From the NCBI GenBank assembly GCA_037074535.1, contig CM073469.1, positions 17,666,501 through 17,730,500 on the forward strand: a stretch of DNA of 64,000 bases, written 5' to 3'. A model generated the notes under the pieces. The model saw only the letters and a list, made by a program, of their open reading frames with translations. It had not been told where the DNA came from and did no database searches. The DNA is from Gleditsia sinensis (lineage: Eukaryota; Streptophyta; Magnoliopsida; Fabales; Fabaceae). This document shows positions 21,626 to 34,085 of the stretch, in pieces. A program made the position numbers and the translations under genes. The first letter of the stretch is position 1, and each line of letters starts with the position of its first letter.

Positions 21626-24220
21626 TGTCACGATCCCAATTTGGGATACATGACTGGCACGGCATAAGGGGATGACCCTTAAACCGTAAGCCACAAAATA
21701 GACAATTAAAACCTAGCACACAATATCATAAATAAACATTTCAGTTATATTCATAATCATCTTCTTACTAATTCATGTCATACAGTCCTTGTATATAGAT
21801 AACATTAACCAACACACATAAAGTATACAACAGAAGCAGGATCCTGCCCATGATCATCGGAGCACAATCTAGATTACAAAAGAAAATAAACAAGATTACA
21901 AAAGATATATTAAGGAGCCCTAAGAACAATTGGGCTCACCACTGAAACTACTACTTTATTCAAGTTCGGATGGATGCGGGTTGGACTCTTTAATGCTATC
22001 TGAAAACATAAAATATGAGGGAGTGAGTTTACGCAACTCAGTGAGCACATATAGCTTACTATAACTGAAACAGAACAGACCATACGCACGAGTTTTCATA
22101 AATACAAAGTATGCAGGAATATAACATATCTAAATCAATGTAAATAACAACAAACTAAATAAATTTGATTAAGAGAAATTATGAGATCTTGAGATTTAAT
22201 ATAATAAACAATAATTTCAAAATCAAATAAGAAATTAATTCTTTAAAAATAAATGTGTAGAGGAGGACTCAAAGTAGAACCATAACTATAATTTTTATAC
22301 CCAAGCACATAGCAATGGGTTGGGTAAATCACCATATTCTCATCATTCATATCATAAGGTTGGAAGGAGTTTCCTCAACTCCCTAACCTTTTCATATGTT
22401 GACTGTCCCAAGCACACAGCAATGGGACGGGTAAATAATCACATTCTCGTCATAGGTAACCAGGCCAATTGCCACTGGCTATTGGAGGAGACATACCTCA
22501 ACTCCACATTTATTCATATTTCAATCCTCATGTGCCCGTTCGCACAAGGGGCTAGCAACTCCCTTGCTAGCTTGGGTTACATGGTGCACCAAGGCTAACT
22601 ATCTCTGTCGCTAGCTAACAGTGTTTCTGACAATGATTCCTCCATAATAAACAAATTTTATAGACCAAAAATATAAAACGAAAAGAAAATTGAAAAACAT
22701 GAAGTTAAAATTATTTTTAAGACATAAATATATCCCTCCCTTTCAAGACATTCATCGGACAGAGTTCCGGCATAGAAATTCATTCTCCAAAATTAGAAAT
22801 ACAACAGTTTTATTCCAGTCCAGACAAATCATGATATTCAGTCCCAAAGACACATTCCAAACATAAATCCAAATACAATTTCACCATATTCATGAAATAA
22901 TGAAGTATTAGTATAACATAAATCATATGAAACAATTTGAAAAAAAATAATACAATTATAACTTTCAATAAAGTGTCACATAACACCATATTTTCATCTC
23001 AAACTCGGGAGGGATTATTAGAGGTCTGTTCTGCATGTCCTATGGCTTCTACGAATATAAATCAATGTTAACATGAAACTCAAGTTATGCTATTCACAAT
23101 TAAAATTTTGTTTTAAAATGCATGATCATGAGAGGGATTTAGAAAGACGTTATAGTAAACTATATCCACTCACACTTTAGGGATTCATGGAGGGCAACCC
23201 CTTTTTCTTTTCACTTCCAATGTCCAAGCTATTAAGCGAACTTCCAACTTGGTTAGGACTTTCTTCGTGACCTATGATACAACATCACATAATCATTATT
23301 CTTGCATGGCACATAATTACCATGCTATAAATCTAATATTTCATCACATACAAATTTATATTTCTTTCAAGACCAAACCTTTTGGTTCCTACATCAATTT
23401 GGCTAAAGCTATATACTTCTCAATCTAACACCAACCTTTAATTTTATATGCATTTCCAATTCCTTTAGTAGCTAACTTATAATCCAAAATTCAAGAATTT
23501 TCCTTAAACTTTCAAAATTCCTATCACATACATCTACCAACTTTAAGCTTCCATACTAATAGATTCTTAAATGACTACTCCAAAACTTATTTGATTATTT
23601 GAACCTCCAATTCATTCCCTACAACCTAGAATATCCAAAATCAAATTTCTTGAGCGCGGTACTGTTCATGTTACTGTTCACCGAAGTAAAACTCCATGAT
23701 CTAGGTAATTAAATGATGTTTTCTACTTATAAAAATTGGCATAGAAGTTGTACAACAAGTCCTTAACATGATTCTATGCCCAGAATTTCCATAGAACAGC
23801 AAAAAGACCAAAAATTTGAGATTTTACCTTGCTGCTACAGTAAATCGCAGAGCACGCTACAGTAAATCGCAGAGCAGAATTTTCCAGCTGAAAAATCAAT
23901 TGATTGCTTCAAACTTCCTAGGGGTTTTGCAGTAGATTTCCAGCCTTAACATAAGGGACTTGAGTGGCTGGAAATTTGGATGAAGATGACACACAAAATG
24001 GAAGGAAATGGTAGGGTTTTGGGTGAGGAGAAAGATGCACGTTTTTGCTGGAAAATATTCTCCAACTTCTGGTGCAGCAGCTCATACATAAAAATAATGG
24101 GAGGGTATGGTTGTCATTTCCTAATTAGATAAGGGCAATTTAATATTTTTGTAAGATAAAAAGGGGGTAATTAGGTAATTGTCTTTATAATAAATGAATA
24201 AAAAAAAATGGAATATTACA
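21626..24220 (-). repeat. 3' LTR (left copy)
   Basis: It is 2,595 bp, runs TGTCACGATCC to GGAATATTACA on the plus strand, and matches the right LTR almost base for base. A transcription-related TATA signal was not assigned. Short frames inside (for example 22320-22598) are repeated in both LTRs and are not genes. Confidence 0.95.
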
Positions 24221-24233
24221 TTCTTCCCTCCTT
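24221..24233 (-). other. Polypurine tract
   Basis: On the minus strand AAGGAGGGAAGAA abuts the start of the 3' LTR. This is where plus-strand DNA synthesis of the retrotransposon is primed. Confidence 0.85.
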
Positions 24234-24316
24234 AAGAAATTTGGTCCCCAAATTTTAAATCAACCAATTATAAGTAAAACATGAAATTAAGGCAAAATTT
24301 AGAGTTACTAACCTTA

Positions 24317-27300
24317 TTACTCAAATAATTGGGGATATATATTTCGCATATCATCTTCAACTTCCCAGGTGGCTTCCTCACTTGAGTGGTTTTGCCATAT
24401 AACCTTAACCATTGGGATTTCCCTTGACCGCAACTTTTTCACTTGCCGATCAATTATGGACATCGGTTTTTCCTCATAAGCTAAGTTTTTATCCAATTGA
24501 ATTTCTTGAGGTTGGATAATGTGAGATGGATCTGGTAGGTATTTTCTTAACATTGATATATGAAAAACTGGATGAACATCACTCAACTGTGGTGGCAAGG
24601 CTATGCGATATGCTACAGCACCTACCCTATCCAAGATTTCGAAAGGGCCTATATATCGAGGACTTAACTTCCCTTTCTTCCCAAATCTCATTACTCCTTT
24701 CATGGGGGAGACTTTCAAGAATACTTGTTCACCCTCTGAAAATTCTAATTCCCTCCGTCTATTGTCAACATATGCCTTCTGTCTACTTTGAGCTGCCTGT
24801 AATCTTTCTCTAATTAGCTTCACTTTGTTCAAAGCTTCTTGCACAAGATCTGGCCCTAAAAGTTTAGCCTCTCCCACTTCAAACCATCCAATGGGAGACC
24901 TGCACCGTCTACCATACAAAGCTTCAAATGGGGCCATCTGTATGCTAGTTTGGTAACTATTATTATAGGCAAATTCAGCTAAAGATAAGTACATATCCCA
25001 ACTTCCACCAAGATCAAAAATGCAAGCTCGGAGCATGTCCTCTAAAATCTGAATTGTACGCTCTGACTGACCATCGGTTTGGGGATGGAAAGCTGTGCTT
25101 AAATCCAATCTCGTTCCTAATGCCTCTTGGAAAGCTCTCCAAAATCGTGCCGTGAACTGTGGCCCTCGATCAGATATAATAGATATAGGAACTCCATGTA
25201 GCTTAACTATTTCATTTAAATAAAGCCTTGCATACTGAGCTACGTTATAGGTGGTTTTCACAGGAAGAAAGTGAGCTGACTTCGTCATTCGGTCTATTAT
25301 TACCCATATAGAATCATATCCTTTGGGGGTCCTTGGTAACCCTGTGATGAAATCCATGGTGATTCTCTCCCACTTCCATTCTGGTATCTCTATTCGTTGA
25401 TGTAACCCTGCAGGTCGTTGGTGTTCAGCTTTCACTTGCTGACATGTCAGGCAATGGGAAACAAACTCAGCTATATCCCTTTTCATACCATCCCACCAGT
25501 ATAATTCCTTCATATCTTGATACATCTTCGTCGTTCCTGGGTGTATTGTATAGGTGGAGCGATGTGCCTCCTCTAACACCTGTTTCCTTAAATTATTCAC
25601 ATTTGGGACACATAATCGTCTACCATATCTTAATACCCCTTCAGTGTCCACTGAGAATTTAGAATCTTGGTTATCTTTCACCTCATTCTTGATCTTGAGC
25701 AAGCTGGCATCCCTGTCTTGGTTAGTTTTAATCTGCTCAACTAGGAAAGACTGAAGCTGCACATGAGCCAAAAATATCCCTGGTTCCTTTACTTCAAACA
25801 TTATCCCTTCACTTTCTAGATTATGAATTTCTTCCAACAATGGTCGTCGCACTTCTGCTATATGGGCCAAACTTCCCATGGATTTTCTGCTTAGGGCATC
25901 AGCTACTACATTTGCTTTGCCTGGATGATACAAGATTGTACAATCATAATCCTTCAATAGTTCCATCCACCTTCTTTGCCTCAAATTAAGGTCTCTTTGC
26001 TGAAAAATGTATTTGAGACTCTTGTGATCTGTGTAAATCTCACAAGATCCTCCGTACAGATAATGTCTCCAAAGCTTTAAAGCAAACACTACAGCTGCCA
26101 TCTCTAAGTCATGGGTGGGATAATTCTGTTCATGTTTCTTTAACTGCCTGGATGCATAAGCAACTACCCTTCCATTTTGCATCAATACGCAGCCTAAACC
26201 CACTCTAGATGCATCACAGTATACTGCATAGCCTCCAATATCAGTGGGAATTGTAAGAACTGGGGCTGTGGTCAAACACCTCTTTAGTTCCTGAAAACTT
26301 TCTTCACAAGCATCAGACCATTCAAACTTTATTCCCTTCCTAGTCAACTTGGTCAAAGGGGCGGCAATCTTGGAGAAATCTTTGACAAATCTCCTATAAT
26401 ATCCAGCCAATCCTAAGAAACTACGTATCTCAGTCACATTTGTAGGTCGGGGCCACTGCTGCACTGCTTCCACCTTTTTAGGGTCTACTTGAATGCCGTT
26501 CTTAGTTATTATATGTCCTAAGAATGTGATACTATCCAACCAAAATTCACATTTAGAGAATTTGGCATACAACTGTTGCTCCCTCAGAGTCTGTAAAACT
26601 ATCCTCAAGTGCTGCTCATGCTCCTCTAAACTCTTCGAATACACCAGGATGTCATCTATAAATACGATGACAAACTTATCTAAGAATGGTTTAAACACTC
26701 TATTCATCAAGTCCATAAATGCTGCAGGTGCATTGGTTAACCCGAATGACATAACCAAGAACTCATAATGGCCATATCGGGTCCTAAAAGCTGTCTTTGG
26801 AATGTCCTCCTTCCTTATCCTTAACTGATGATATCCTGATCTTAGATCAATTTTAGAAAAACATTGTGCTCCTTGTAACTGATCAAACAAATCATCTATT
26901 CTGGGTAGAGGATAATTGTTTCGTATTGTCACCTTATTCAATTGCCTATAGTCAATACATAAGCGTAAGGATCCATCCTTCTTTTTCACAAAGAGGACTG
27001 GAGCACCCCAAGGAGATATGCTGGGTCGAATAAAGCCTTTATCTAGCAAATCTTGCAACTGCTCCTTTAACTCCTTGAGTTCTGCAGGTGCCATCCTATA
27101 AGGAGGTATAGATACTGGTTGTGTTCCAGGGAGGACATCAATACCAAACTCAATCTCTCGTTCTGGTGGTAATCCTGGCAATTCGTCTGGAAACACATCT
27201 AAAAATTCACCGACTACTGGAACTTGATTTATATTGGTAAACTGCTCATTTATATCTCTGACATATGCCAAATACCCTTGGCACCCCTTCCTTAACAACT

Positions 27301-29209
27301 TCTGAGCTCGTAAAACTGAAATCAAGTTGTTTGGTGCCTCACTACGATTACATTGAAATTGGAATGAAGATTCACCAGGGACATTGAAATTTATCACTTT
27401 AAGGTGGCAATCTAAGGTTGCATAGCAAGAAGCTAGCCAATCCATGCCTAGAATTACATCAAAGTCTAGCATATCCAGCATGATCAAATCAACGAAGGTA
27501 TCTTTACCAAAAATAGAAACTTTACAAGAATTGTATACTTTTTCAACGAACAAACATTCACCCACTGGGGTGGCAACCATGAATGGAGAACTCAACTTAT
27601 CTGGACTTCTACTTATCCATTTAGCAAAATATGGGGACACATATGAATGAGTAGATCCAGGGTCAAACAATACATGAGCTTGTTGTGAGCAAATCAAGAG
27701 AATACCTGTCATTACAGCATTAGAAGCTTGGGCATCCTGTTTAGTCAAAGCAAAAACTCTAGGTTGGCCTCTGCCTGTCTGACTCTGTCCTCGGCTTCCT
27801 GCTCCCCTACCAACACCACTGCTACTTGCTTGGCCAGGTACCGATCTAACTGGCTGAGCGGCTATTGGTATAGGTGGCAAAGTTGCTTGAGTTGTTCCCT
27901 GACTAAATCCTTGCCTTAGTGGGCAGTCTCTAATCATATGTCCCATCTGTCTACAAAAATAACAAGAGACAGTTCTTCTATAACATGGTCCTGTATGCAT
28001 TTTACCACAGGTAGGACATTGAGGTCTGATTAATGGAGTTGCTCCAGGTCTAAACTGACTGTTTGGTCTTTGATTTATTTTCCTTTTTCCACTACTAGCT
28101 CCTACCTGACTAGAATCTCCAGCTTCAATCTGTAAGGACGATGTCTGTGCTTGCATTCTTGGGCCTTTTGCCTCATAGCCAGGCCCACTCTTAAAACTAC
28201 CACCGCGGTCTCTCTTCAATTTCTTATGCATTTCTATTTCAGCTAACTCTCGGGTCTCAATCAACCGGGCACAATCTACAGCTGCAGCATAGTCAGAGAA
28301 TTGGTTCATTTGTGGAGCTACTGATCTGAACAATGGACGAATTAATCCAGTGATAAATCTCTTTATCCTATCCCTTTCTGTAGGGATTAAGTGCAGAGCA
28401 TATCTAGATAGCTGTGTAAATCGAACATCATACTCTGTTACTGTCATGCCTGGGACTTGTTTTAGTTCTTCAAATTCCCTAGCACGGGCATCTCTTACAC
28501 TTTCTGGCATGAATCGTCTCATAAAAGCTTCTTTAAACTCATTCCATCCCATAGAAGGGGCTGAGGCTGCTTTACTTCGATCTAAAGTATCAAACCATAT
28601 CCTGGCTATGTCTGACAACTGAAATGAAGCCAATTCCACTGATCTAGTATCTGAACAACCCAGTGCTCTGCAGATCCTCTCAACTGCATCCACAAACTGC
28701 TCTGGGTCTTCACCACTAGATGCCCCAGAAAAAGTGGGGGGTTTTAACTTCATAAATTCTGACAAACTAACTGGCACGCCACCTTTTCTATCTTTCTGTT
28801 CAGTTACTTCCACTTGCTCTTGAGTGACAACAACTGGTTCCGGTTGTTGAGATCCCCTTCTACCTTGTTCTGCTAACAAATCAGCTAAATTTTCCATTGC
28901 TCTATGCATCCCCTGCATGGTAGCAATCACTTCAGCCATAGCTGGTTCTCGAGGATGTGGAGGAGATGTCCTCGCCTCACGAGTTTCACCCTGAGTCTCA
29001 TTTTGCTCGTCTTGCCTAAGTATTTCTGAGACCCGAATATACCGTTCCCTCCTTCTAGCTCTAGAACTAGGTCTGCTGCTACCACTACCTCTAGTAATTG
29101 GATTCGTAGATTGAGCAGATTCTTCAATCACTTGCTGTCTACCCAAAGCACCTCTAACTGCTCCTCGAAATCTAGGCGGCATCTCTACAACTTTACAAGA
29201 TAAAAACAC
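24317..29209 (-). CDS. Gag-pol polyprotein with chromodomain, 1,630 aa
   Basis: One uninterrupted frame encodes all retrotransposition functions. In order: gag capsid region (about 145-310), a CX2CX4HX4C zinc knuckle (C416, C419, H424, C429), and an aspartic protease with D516-P-G-S-T where most enzymes have D-S/T-G. Reverse transcriptase (about 690-880) has F-I-D-D at 850-853 in place of Y-x-D-D. RNase H has D999, E1036 and D1061. Integrase has an H1216/H1223/C1253/C1256 zinc site and D1286, D1347 and E1383 (D-D-35-E). A chromodomain (about 1578-1630) is thought to steer insertion toward marked chromatin. The Met at 29182 (M-P-P-R-F) resembles the usual gag start and may be the real one. Gag and pol are fused without a frameshift, as usual in this clade. 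Confidence 0.96.
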   Translation of the reverse strand: MFLSCKVVEMPPRFRGAVRGALGRQQVIEESAQSTNPITRGSGSSRPSSRARRRERYIRVSEILRQDEQNETQGETREARTSPPHPREPAMAEVIATMQGMHRAMENLADLLAEQGRRGSQQPEPVVVTQEQVEVTEQKDRKGGVPVSLSEFMKLKPPTFSGASSGEDPEQFVDAVERICRALGCSDTRSVELASFQLSDIARIWFDTLDRSKAASAPSMGWNEFKEAFMRRFMPESVRDARAREFEELKQVPGMTVTEYDVRFTQLSRYALHLIPTERDRIKRFITGLIRPLFRSVAPQMNQFSDYAAAVDCARLIETRELAEIEMHKKLKRDRGGSFKSGPGYEAKGPRMQAQTSSLQIEAGDSSQVGASSGKRKINQRPNSQFRPGATPLIRPQCPTCGKMHTGPCYRRTVSCYFCRQMGHMIRDCPLRQGFSQGTTQATLPPIPIAAQPVRSVPGQASSSGVGRGAGSRGQSQTGRGQPRVFALTKQDAQASNAVMTGILLICSQQAHVLFDPGSTHSYVSPYFAKWISRSPDKLSSPFMVATPVGECLFVEKVYNSCKVSIFGKDTFVDLIMLDMLDFDVILGMDWLASCYATLDCHLKVINFNVPGESSFQFQCNRSEAPNNLISVLRAQKLLRKGCQGYLAYVRDINEQFTNINQVPVVGEFLDVFPDELPGLPPEREIEFGIDVLPGTQPVSIPPYRMAPAELKELKEQLQDLLDKGFIRPSISPWGAPVLFVKKKDGSLRLCIDYRQLNKVTIRNNYPLPRIDDLFDQLQGAQCFSKIDLRSGYHQLRIRKEDIPKTAFRTRYGHYEFLVMSFGLTNAPAAFMDLMNRVFKPFLDKFVIVFIDDILVYSKSLEEHEQHLRIVLQTLREQQLYAKFSKCEFWLDSITFLGHIITKNGIQVDPKKVEAVQQWPRPTNVTEIRSFLGLAGYYRRFVKDFSKIAAPLTKLTRKGIKFEWSDACEESFQELKRCLTTAPVLTIPTDIGGYAVYCDASRVGLGCVLMQNGRVVAYASRQLKKHEQNYPTHDLEMAAVVFALKLWRHYLYGGSCEIYTDHKSLKYIFQQRDLNLRQRRWMELLKDYDCTILYHPGKANVVADALSRKSMGSLAHIAEVRRPLLEEIHNLESEGIMFEVKEPGIFLAHVQLQSFLVEQIKTNQDRDASLLKIKNEVKDNQDSKFSVDTEGVLRYGRRLCVPNVNNLRKQVLEEAHRSTYTIHPGTTKMYQDMKELYWWDGMKRDIAEFVSHCLTCQQVKAEHQRPAGLHQRIEIPEWKWERITMDFITGLPRTPKGYDSIWVIIDRMTKSAHFLPVKTTYNVAQYARLYLNEIVKLHGVPISIISDRGPQFTARFWRAFQEALGTRLDLSTAFHPQTDGQSERTIQILEDMLRACIFDLGGSWDMYLSLAEFAYNNSYQTSIQMAPFEALYGRRCRSPIGWFEVGEAKLLGPDLVQEALNKVKLIRERLQAAQSRQKAYVDNRRRELEFSEGEQVFLKVSPMKGVMRFGKKGKLSPRYIGPFEILDRVGAVAYRIALPPQLSDVHPVFHISMLRKYLPDPSHIIQPQEIQLDKNLAYEEKPMSIIDRQVKKLRSREIPMVKVIWQNHSSEEATWEVEDDMRNIYPQLFE

Positions 29210-29394
29210 AATTAAAGCATTTAGTAGTGTCTATATTATAACGTATTTAGGAAAGAAAGAATTTGAACAGAAAGAGAACAACAACCTATAGAATTCTATA
29301 GCAGCACCCTGAGTATAAATATGTCCGGCTCATATCCATACTTAGGGTCCTACCAAAGAATTCTCTGCTCCGATGAATCACAGGAAAACCTAGA

Positions 29395-29406
29395 GCTCTG
29401 ATACCA
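29395..29406 (-). other. Primer-binding site (tRNA-iMet)
   Basis: On the minus strand TGGTATCAGAGC, complementary to the 3' end of plant initiator methionine tRNA, lies 3 nt downstream of the 5' LTR. Confidence 0.93.
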
Positions 29407-29409
29407 CTC

Positions 29410-32004
29410 TGTCACGATCCCAATTTGGGATACATGACTGGCACGGCATAAGGGGATGACCCTTAAACCGTAAGCCACAAAATAGACAATTAAAACCTAG
29501 CACACAATATCATAAATAAACATTTCAGTTATATTCATAATCATCTTCTTACTAATTCATGTCATACAGTCCTTGTATATAGATAACATTAACCAACACA
29601 CATAAAGTATACAACAGAAGCAGGATCCTGCCCATGATCATCGGAGCACAATCTAGATTACAAAAGAAAATAAACAAGATTACAAAAGATATATTAAGGA
29701 GCCCTAAGAACAATTGGGCTCACCACTGAAACTACTACTTTATTCAAGTTCGGATGGATGCGGGTTGGACTCTTTAATGCTATCTGAAAACATAAAATAT
29801 GAGGGAGTGAGTTTACGCAACTCAGTGAGCACATATAGCTTACTATAACTGAAACAGAACAGACCATACGCACGAGTTTTCATAAATACAAAGTATGCAG
29901 GAATATAACATATCTAAATCAATGTAAATAACAACAAACTAAATAAATTTGATTAAGAGAAATTATGAGATCTTGAGATTTAATATAATAAACAATAATT
30001 TCAAAATCAAATAAGAAATTAATTCTTTAAAAATAAATGTGTAGAGGAGGACTCAAAGTAGAACCATAACTATAATTTTTATACCCAAGCACATAGCAAT
30101 GGGTTGGGTAAATCACCATATTCTCATCATTCATATCATAAGGTTGGAAGGAGTTTCCTCAACTCCCTAACCTTTTCATATGTTGACTGTCCCAAGCACA
30201 CAGCAATGGGACGGGTAAATAATCACATTCTCGTCATAGGTAACCAGGCCAATTGCCACTGGCTATTGGAGGAGACATACCTCAACTCCACATTTATTCA
30301 TATTTTAATCCTCATGTGCCCGTTCGCACAAGGGGCTAGCAACTCCCTTGCTAGCTTGGGTTACATGGTGCACCAAGGCTAACTATCTCTGTCGCTAGCT
30401 AACAGTGTTTCTGACAATGATTCCTCCATAATAAACAAATTTTATAGACCAAAAATATAAAACGAAAAGAAAATTGAAAAACATGAAGTTAAAATTATTT
30501 TTAAGACATAAATATATCCCTCCCTTTCAAGACATTCATCGGACAGAGTTCCGGCATAGAAATTCATTCTCCAAAATTAGAAATACAACAGTTTTATTCC
30601 AGTCCAGACAAATCATGATATTCAGTCCCAAAGACACATTCCAAACATAAATCCAAATACAATTTCACCATATTCATGAAATAATGAAGTATTAGTATAA
30701 CATAAATCATATGAAACAATTTGAAAAAAAATAATACAATTATAACTTTCAATAAAGTGTCACATAACACCATATTTTCATCTCAAACTCGGGAGGGATT
30801 ATTAGAGGTCTGTTCTGCATGTCCTATGGCTTCTACGAATATAAATCAATGTTAACATGAAACTCAAGTTATGCTATTCACAATTAAAATTTTGTTTTAA
30901 AATGCATGATCATGAGAGGGATTTAGAAAGACGTTATAGTAAACTATATCCACTCACACTTTAGGGATTCATGGAGGGCAACCCCTTTTTCTTTTCACTT
31001 CCAATGTCCAAGCTATTAAGCGAACTTCCAACTTGGTTAGGACTTTCTTCGTGACCTATGATACAACATCACATAATCATTATTCTTGCATGGCACATAA
31101 TTACCATGCTATAAATCTAATATTTCATCACATACAAATTTATATTTCTTTCAAGACCAAACCTTTTGGTTCCTACATCAATTTGGCTAAAGCTATATAC
31201 TTCTCAATCTAACACCAACCTTTAATTTTATATGCATTTCCAATTCCTTTAGTAGCTAACTTATAATCCAAAATTCAAGAATTTTCCTTAAACTTTCAAA
31301 ATTCCTATCACATACATCTACCAACTTTAAGCTTCCATACTAATAGATTCTTAAATGACTACTCCAAAACTTATTTGATTATTTGAACCTCCAATTCATT
31401 CCCTACAACCTAGAATATCCAAAATCAAATTTCTTGAGCGCGGTACTGTTCATGTTACTGTTCACCGAAGTAAAACTCCATGATCTAGGTAATTAAATGA
31501 TGTTTTCTACTTATAAAAATTGGCATAGAAGTTGTACAACAAGTCCTTAACATGATTCTATGCCCAGAATTTCCATAGAACAGCAAAAAGACCAAAAATT
31601 TGAGATTTTACCTTGCTGCTACAGTAAATCGCAGAGCACGCTACAGTAAATCGCAGAGCAGAATTTTCCAGCTGAAAAATCAATTGATTGCTTCAAACTT
31701 CCTAGGGGTTTTGCAGTAGATTTCCAGCCTTAACATAAGGGACTTGAGTGGCTGGAAATTTGGATGAAGATGACACACAAAATGGAAGGAAATGGTAGGG
31801 TTTTGGGTGAGGAGAAAGATGCACGTTTTTGCTGGAAAATATTCTCCAACTTCTGGTGCAGCAGCTCATACATAAAAATAATGGGAGGGTATGGTTGTCA
31901 TTTCCTAATTAGATAAGGGCAATTTAATATTTTTGTAAGATAAAAAGGGGGTAATTAGGTAATTGTCTTTATAATAAATGAATAAAAAAAAATGGAATAT
32001 TACA
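29410..32004 (-). repeat. 5' LTR (right copy)
   Basis: It is 2,595 bp and drives transcription leftward. Length equals the other LTR, with one substitution noticed by eye (30306). Confidence 0.95.
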
Positions 32005-32009
32005 ATTTC

Positions 32010-32995
32010 TATGATCATTTTCAATTAATGGCATTGTTTTCTAGCAAGCTTCAAGTTGGATAATAAACCTCAAGCATCTTAGCTTTATGAATAGCCCAGG
32101 TCTGTTTTCTTCATGATCATGTGCAACCATTCTAGTCACAAGCATGTTAGAATGTGCTTTGATTGAATTTCAACTTTTTTTTTATAAGCATTCTAAATGT
32201 AAATAAACAAAACAGATGGTATAAAGGACAAGTGGCGGTAATAGAAGCGTTAATTTTTTTTTTTTTTGGGACAAGGTGGTAATAGAAGCATAAATATGGT
32301 TTTTCTTACTCTTTTTGCGCGTGGTACCTTGTTGGGCCAACCCAACAAGCTCTTAGCATTTGGGGGAGAAAACTTCCAATTCGACCCAGACAAATCAATG
32401 AACCCTGCCCATAGAATTGCCAAGGAAACACTCAAAACATTAGCTGATTGTAGAGAGAATACTGGTTTGCTCATTTGGTAATGAGAAATTCAATAAACAT
32501 TTTACAGTCGCTTACACATCGCTAATTAGGTCCATATCAAACGTTAGTTAATTGATATTGAGGTAGCAGACTATGTTTAAGTCATATATAGTCTTTAGTG
32601 ATTAAAATTCAAATATATATACCTAAATAGTGTCACATATATATATTGATAACAGTGATTTCATTAAAAAAATTAAAACTACAAAGACTCAATTTCAAAC
32701 TTTTAAACTATAAAAACTTACTTAAAAATTAGTCAAAAATATAAAATTCAACAAGTTCTTGAAAAATGAAAAAACAATTTGGGAAGAGGGCTCCTAATTA
32801 AGAAGGATTCCTTTCGGTAGAGATGAACTACCTGAAGCTGCGTACATATTTAGAAAACATTTCACAAGCAAGGGAAGGATTATCTATTTTCTGTTGAAGA
32901 ATATTGATCAAGGAATTGGTCACAAATAGCTTATTATTGTACTTCATTGTATCAAGTATATATAGACATTAACTTTATAGATAAAAGGCCTCCCT
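32010..32995. other. Spacer between the gypsy and CACTA elements
   Basis: It includes a GC-richer patch (about 32260-32480) with a 71-codon plus-strand frame of unknown identity. The frame crosses a poly-T edge and has no recognisable domain, so I do not call it a gene. The rest is AT-rich. Confidence 0.4.
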
Positions 32996-33016
32996 CGCCA
33001 CTACTAGAAAAAAGAT

Positions 33017-33415
33017 ATTTAGAGACGGAAATTAGAGACGGAATAATTTCTGTCTCTAACAGAGACGGAAATAGAGACGGATTTAGACAATTAGAGACGG
33101 ATGGCAAATTTTGTAATTTAGAGACGGAATTTAGAGACGGAAAATTTCCGTCTCTAAAAATCCGTCTCCAATTCCGTCTCTAAACTCAGTTAGAGACGGA
33201 ATTTGAGACAGAAGTTATTCCGTCTCTGACTTTAGAGACGGAATATTCCGTCTCTAACTTCAGAGAGGAACAGAGACGGAATATTCCGTCTCTAATTCCG
33301 TCTCTAAATTCGTAAACAGTGGAAAAAAAAATTTTGAGACGAATTTAGAGACAGATTTTCAGAGACGGAATATTTTCCGTCTCCAATTCCGTCTCTAATC
33401 TATAAATTGTGTATA
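33017..33415. repeat. CACTA 5' subterminal repeat array
   Basis: About 20 copies of AGAGACGGA(A/T) and its complement, many paired as palindromes through an AATATT centre. This is the usual docking region for the element's DNA-binding protein. Confidence 0.9.
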
Positions 33416-33908
33416 TAAATTTTTTATCTCTCATTTTATATCTAATTTTCGAAATAATATTTAAATTATTAGTAAAATTTAGATAATTTTTGAAAAAATT
33501 TAATTCCCGTTTAATTTGTAAAAATAAATTGATGGAATGAAAATCAAAATTCTCTTACATTAATTTATTTTGTTTGTTTTATATAGTTGACTATAATTTT
33601 TATTTCCACGATATACATATTCTCTTCTATAAAGAAGATCATTTTATCTTAAAAAAAATTCTAAAAAAACAACAAGTAAAATGAAATATAAAAAGAGGTT
33701 AAAAGATATAAATGATGAATAGATATATTTTAATAATATATTTTATTTTTCATATTTACTTTCATTTTACATTTTTTAAAATTGATGAGTAGATATATTT
33801 TATTAATATTATGAAAAATGAATAAACATTTATGAAGAATAAAGACATGTCTTCGTAATAAATATATATACGCTTAATTTTGAATATAATATAATTTTGG
33901 TCACAATA

Positions 33909-34004
33909 ATTATGTAGTATATAGTATGTTCGTATATGTGTATATATGTATGTATCTATACATACATATATACACATATACGAACATACTATATACTACA
34001 TAAT
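33909..34004. repeat. Perfect 46-bp-arm palindrome
   Basis: The arms at 33909-33954 and 33959-34004 are exact complements around a 4-nt loop. A transcript would form a 46-bp perfect hairpin. Confidence 0.92.
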
Positions 34005-34016
34005 CATTTCTACATA

Positions 34017-34049
34017 TTAAGCGGAATTTAAATTTTCCCTCTAACGCTG

Positions 34050-34085
<36 letters not shown>

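Larger units (their letters stand above)
21626..32004 (-). mobile_element. Ty3/gypsy chromovirus (Tekay/Del type), full length, 10,379 bp
   Basis: Two 2,595-bp LTRs (21626-24220 and 29410-32004) enclose one gag-pol frame on the minus strand. The 5-bp duplication ATTTC flanks it (21621-21625 and 32005-32009). LTR ends are TG...CA, and the primer site matches initiator methionine tRNA. The C-terminal chromodomain and long LTRs place it in the chromoviruses, most like Tekay/Del. I saw one difference between the LTRs (C at 22522, T at 30306), so it inserted very recently. It landed about 150 bp right of hairpin-repeat copy B. Confidence 0.97.

Noticed and set aside
22320..22598. 92-codon frame, repeated at 30104-30382
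   Set aside because: It lies in both LTRs and is part of the retrotransposon's non-coding LTR; the repetition is not evidence of a gene.
32266..32481. 71-codon plus-strand frame with some protein-like composition
   Set aside because: It begins in a T-run edge, has a long open frame on the opposite strand as well, and no family was recognised.
33017..33415. Short regularly repeated motif that could suggest a CRISPR array
   Set aside because: It is a plant CACTA subterminal array; motifs occur in both orientations with irregular spacing.
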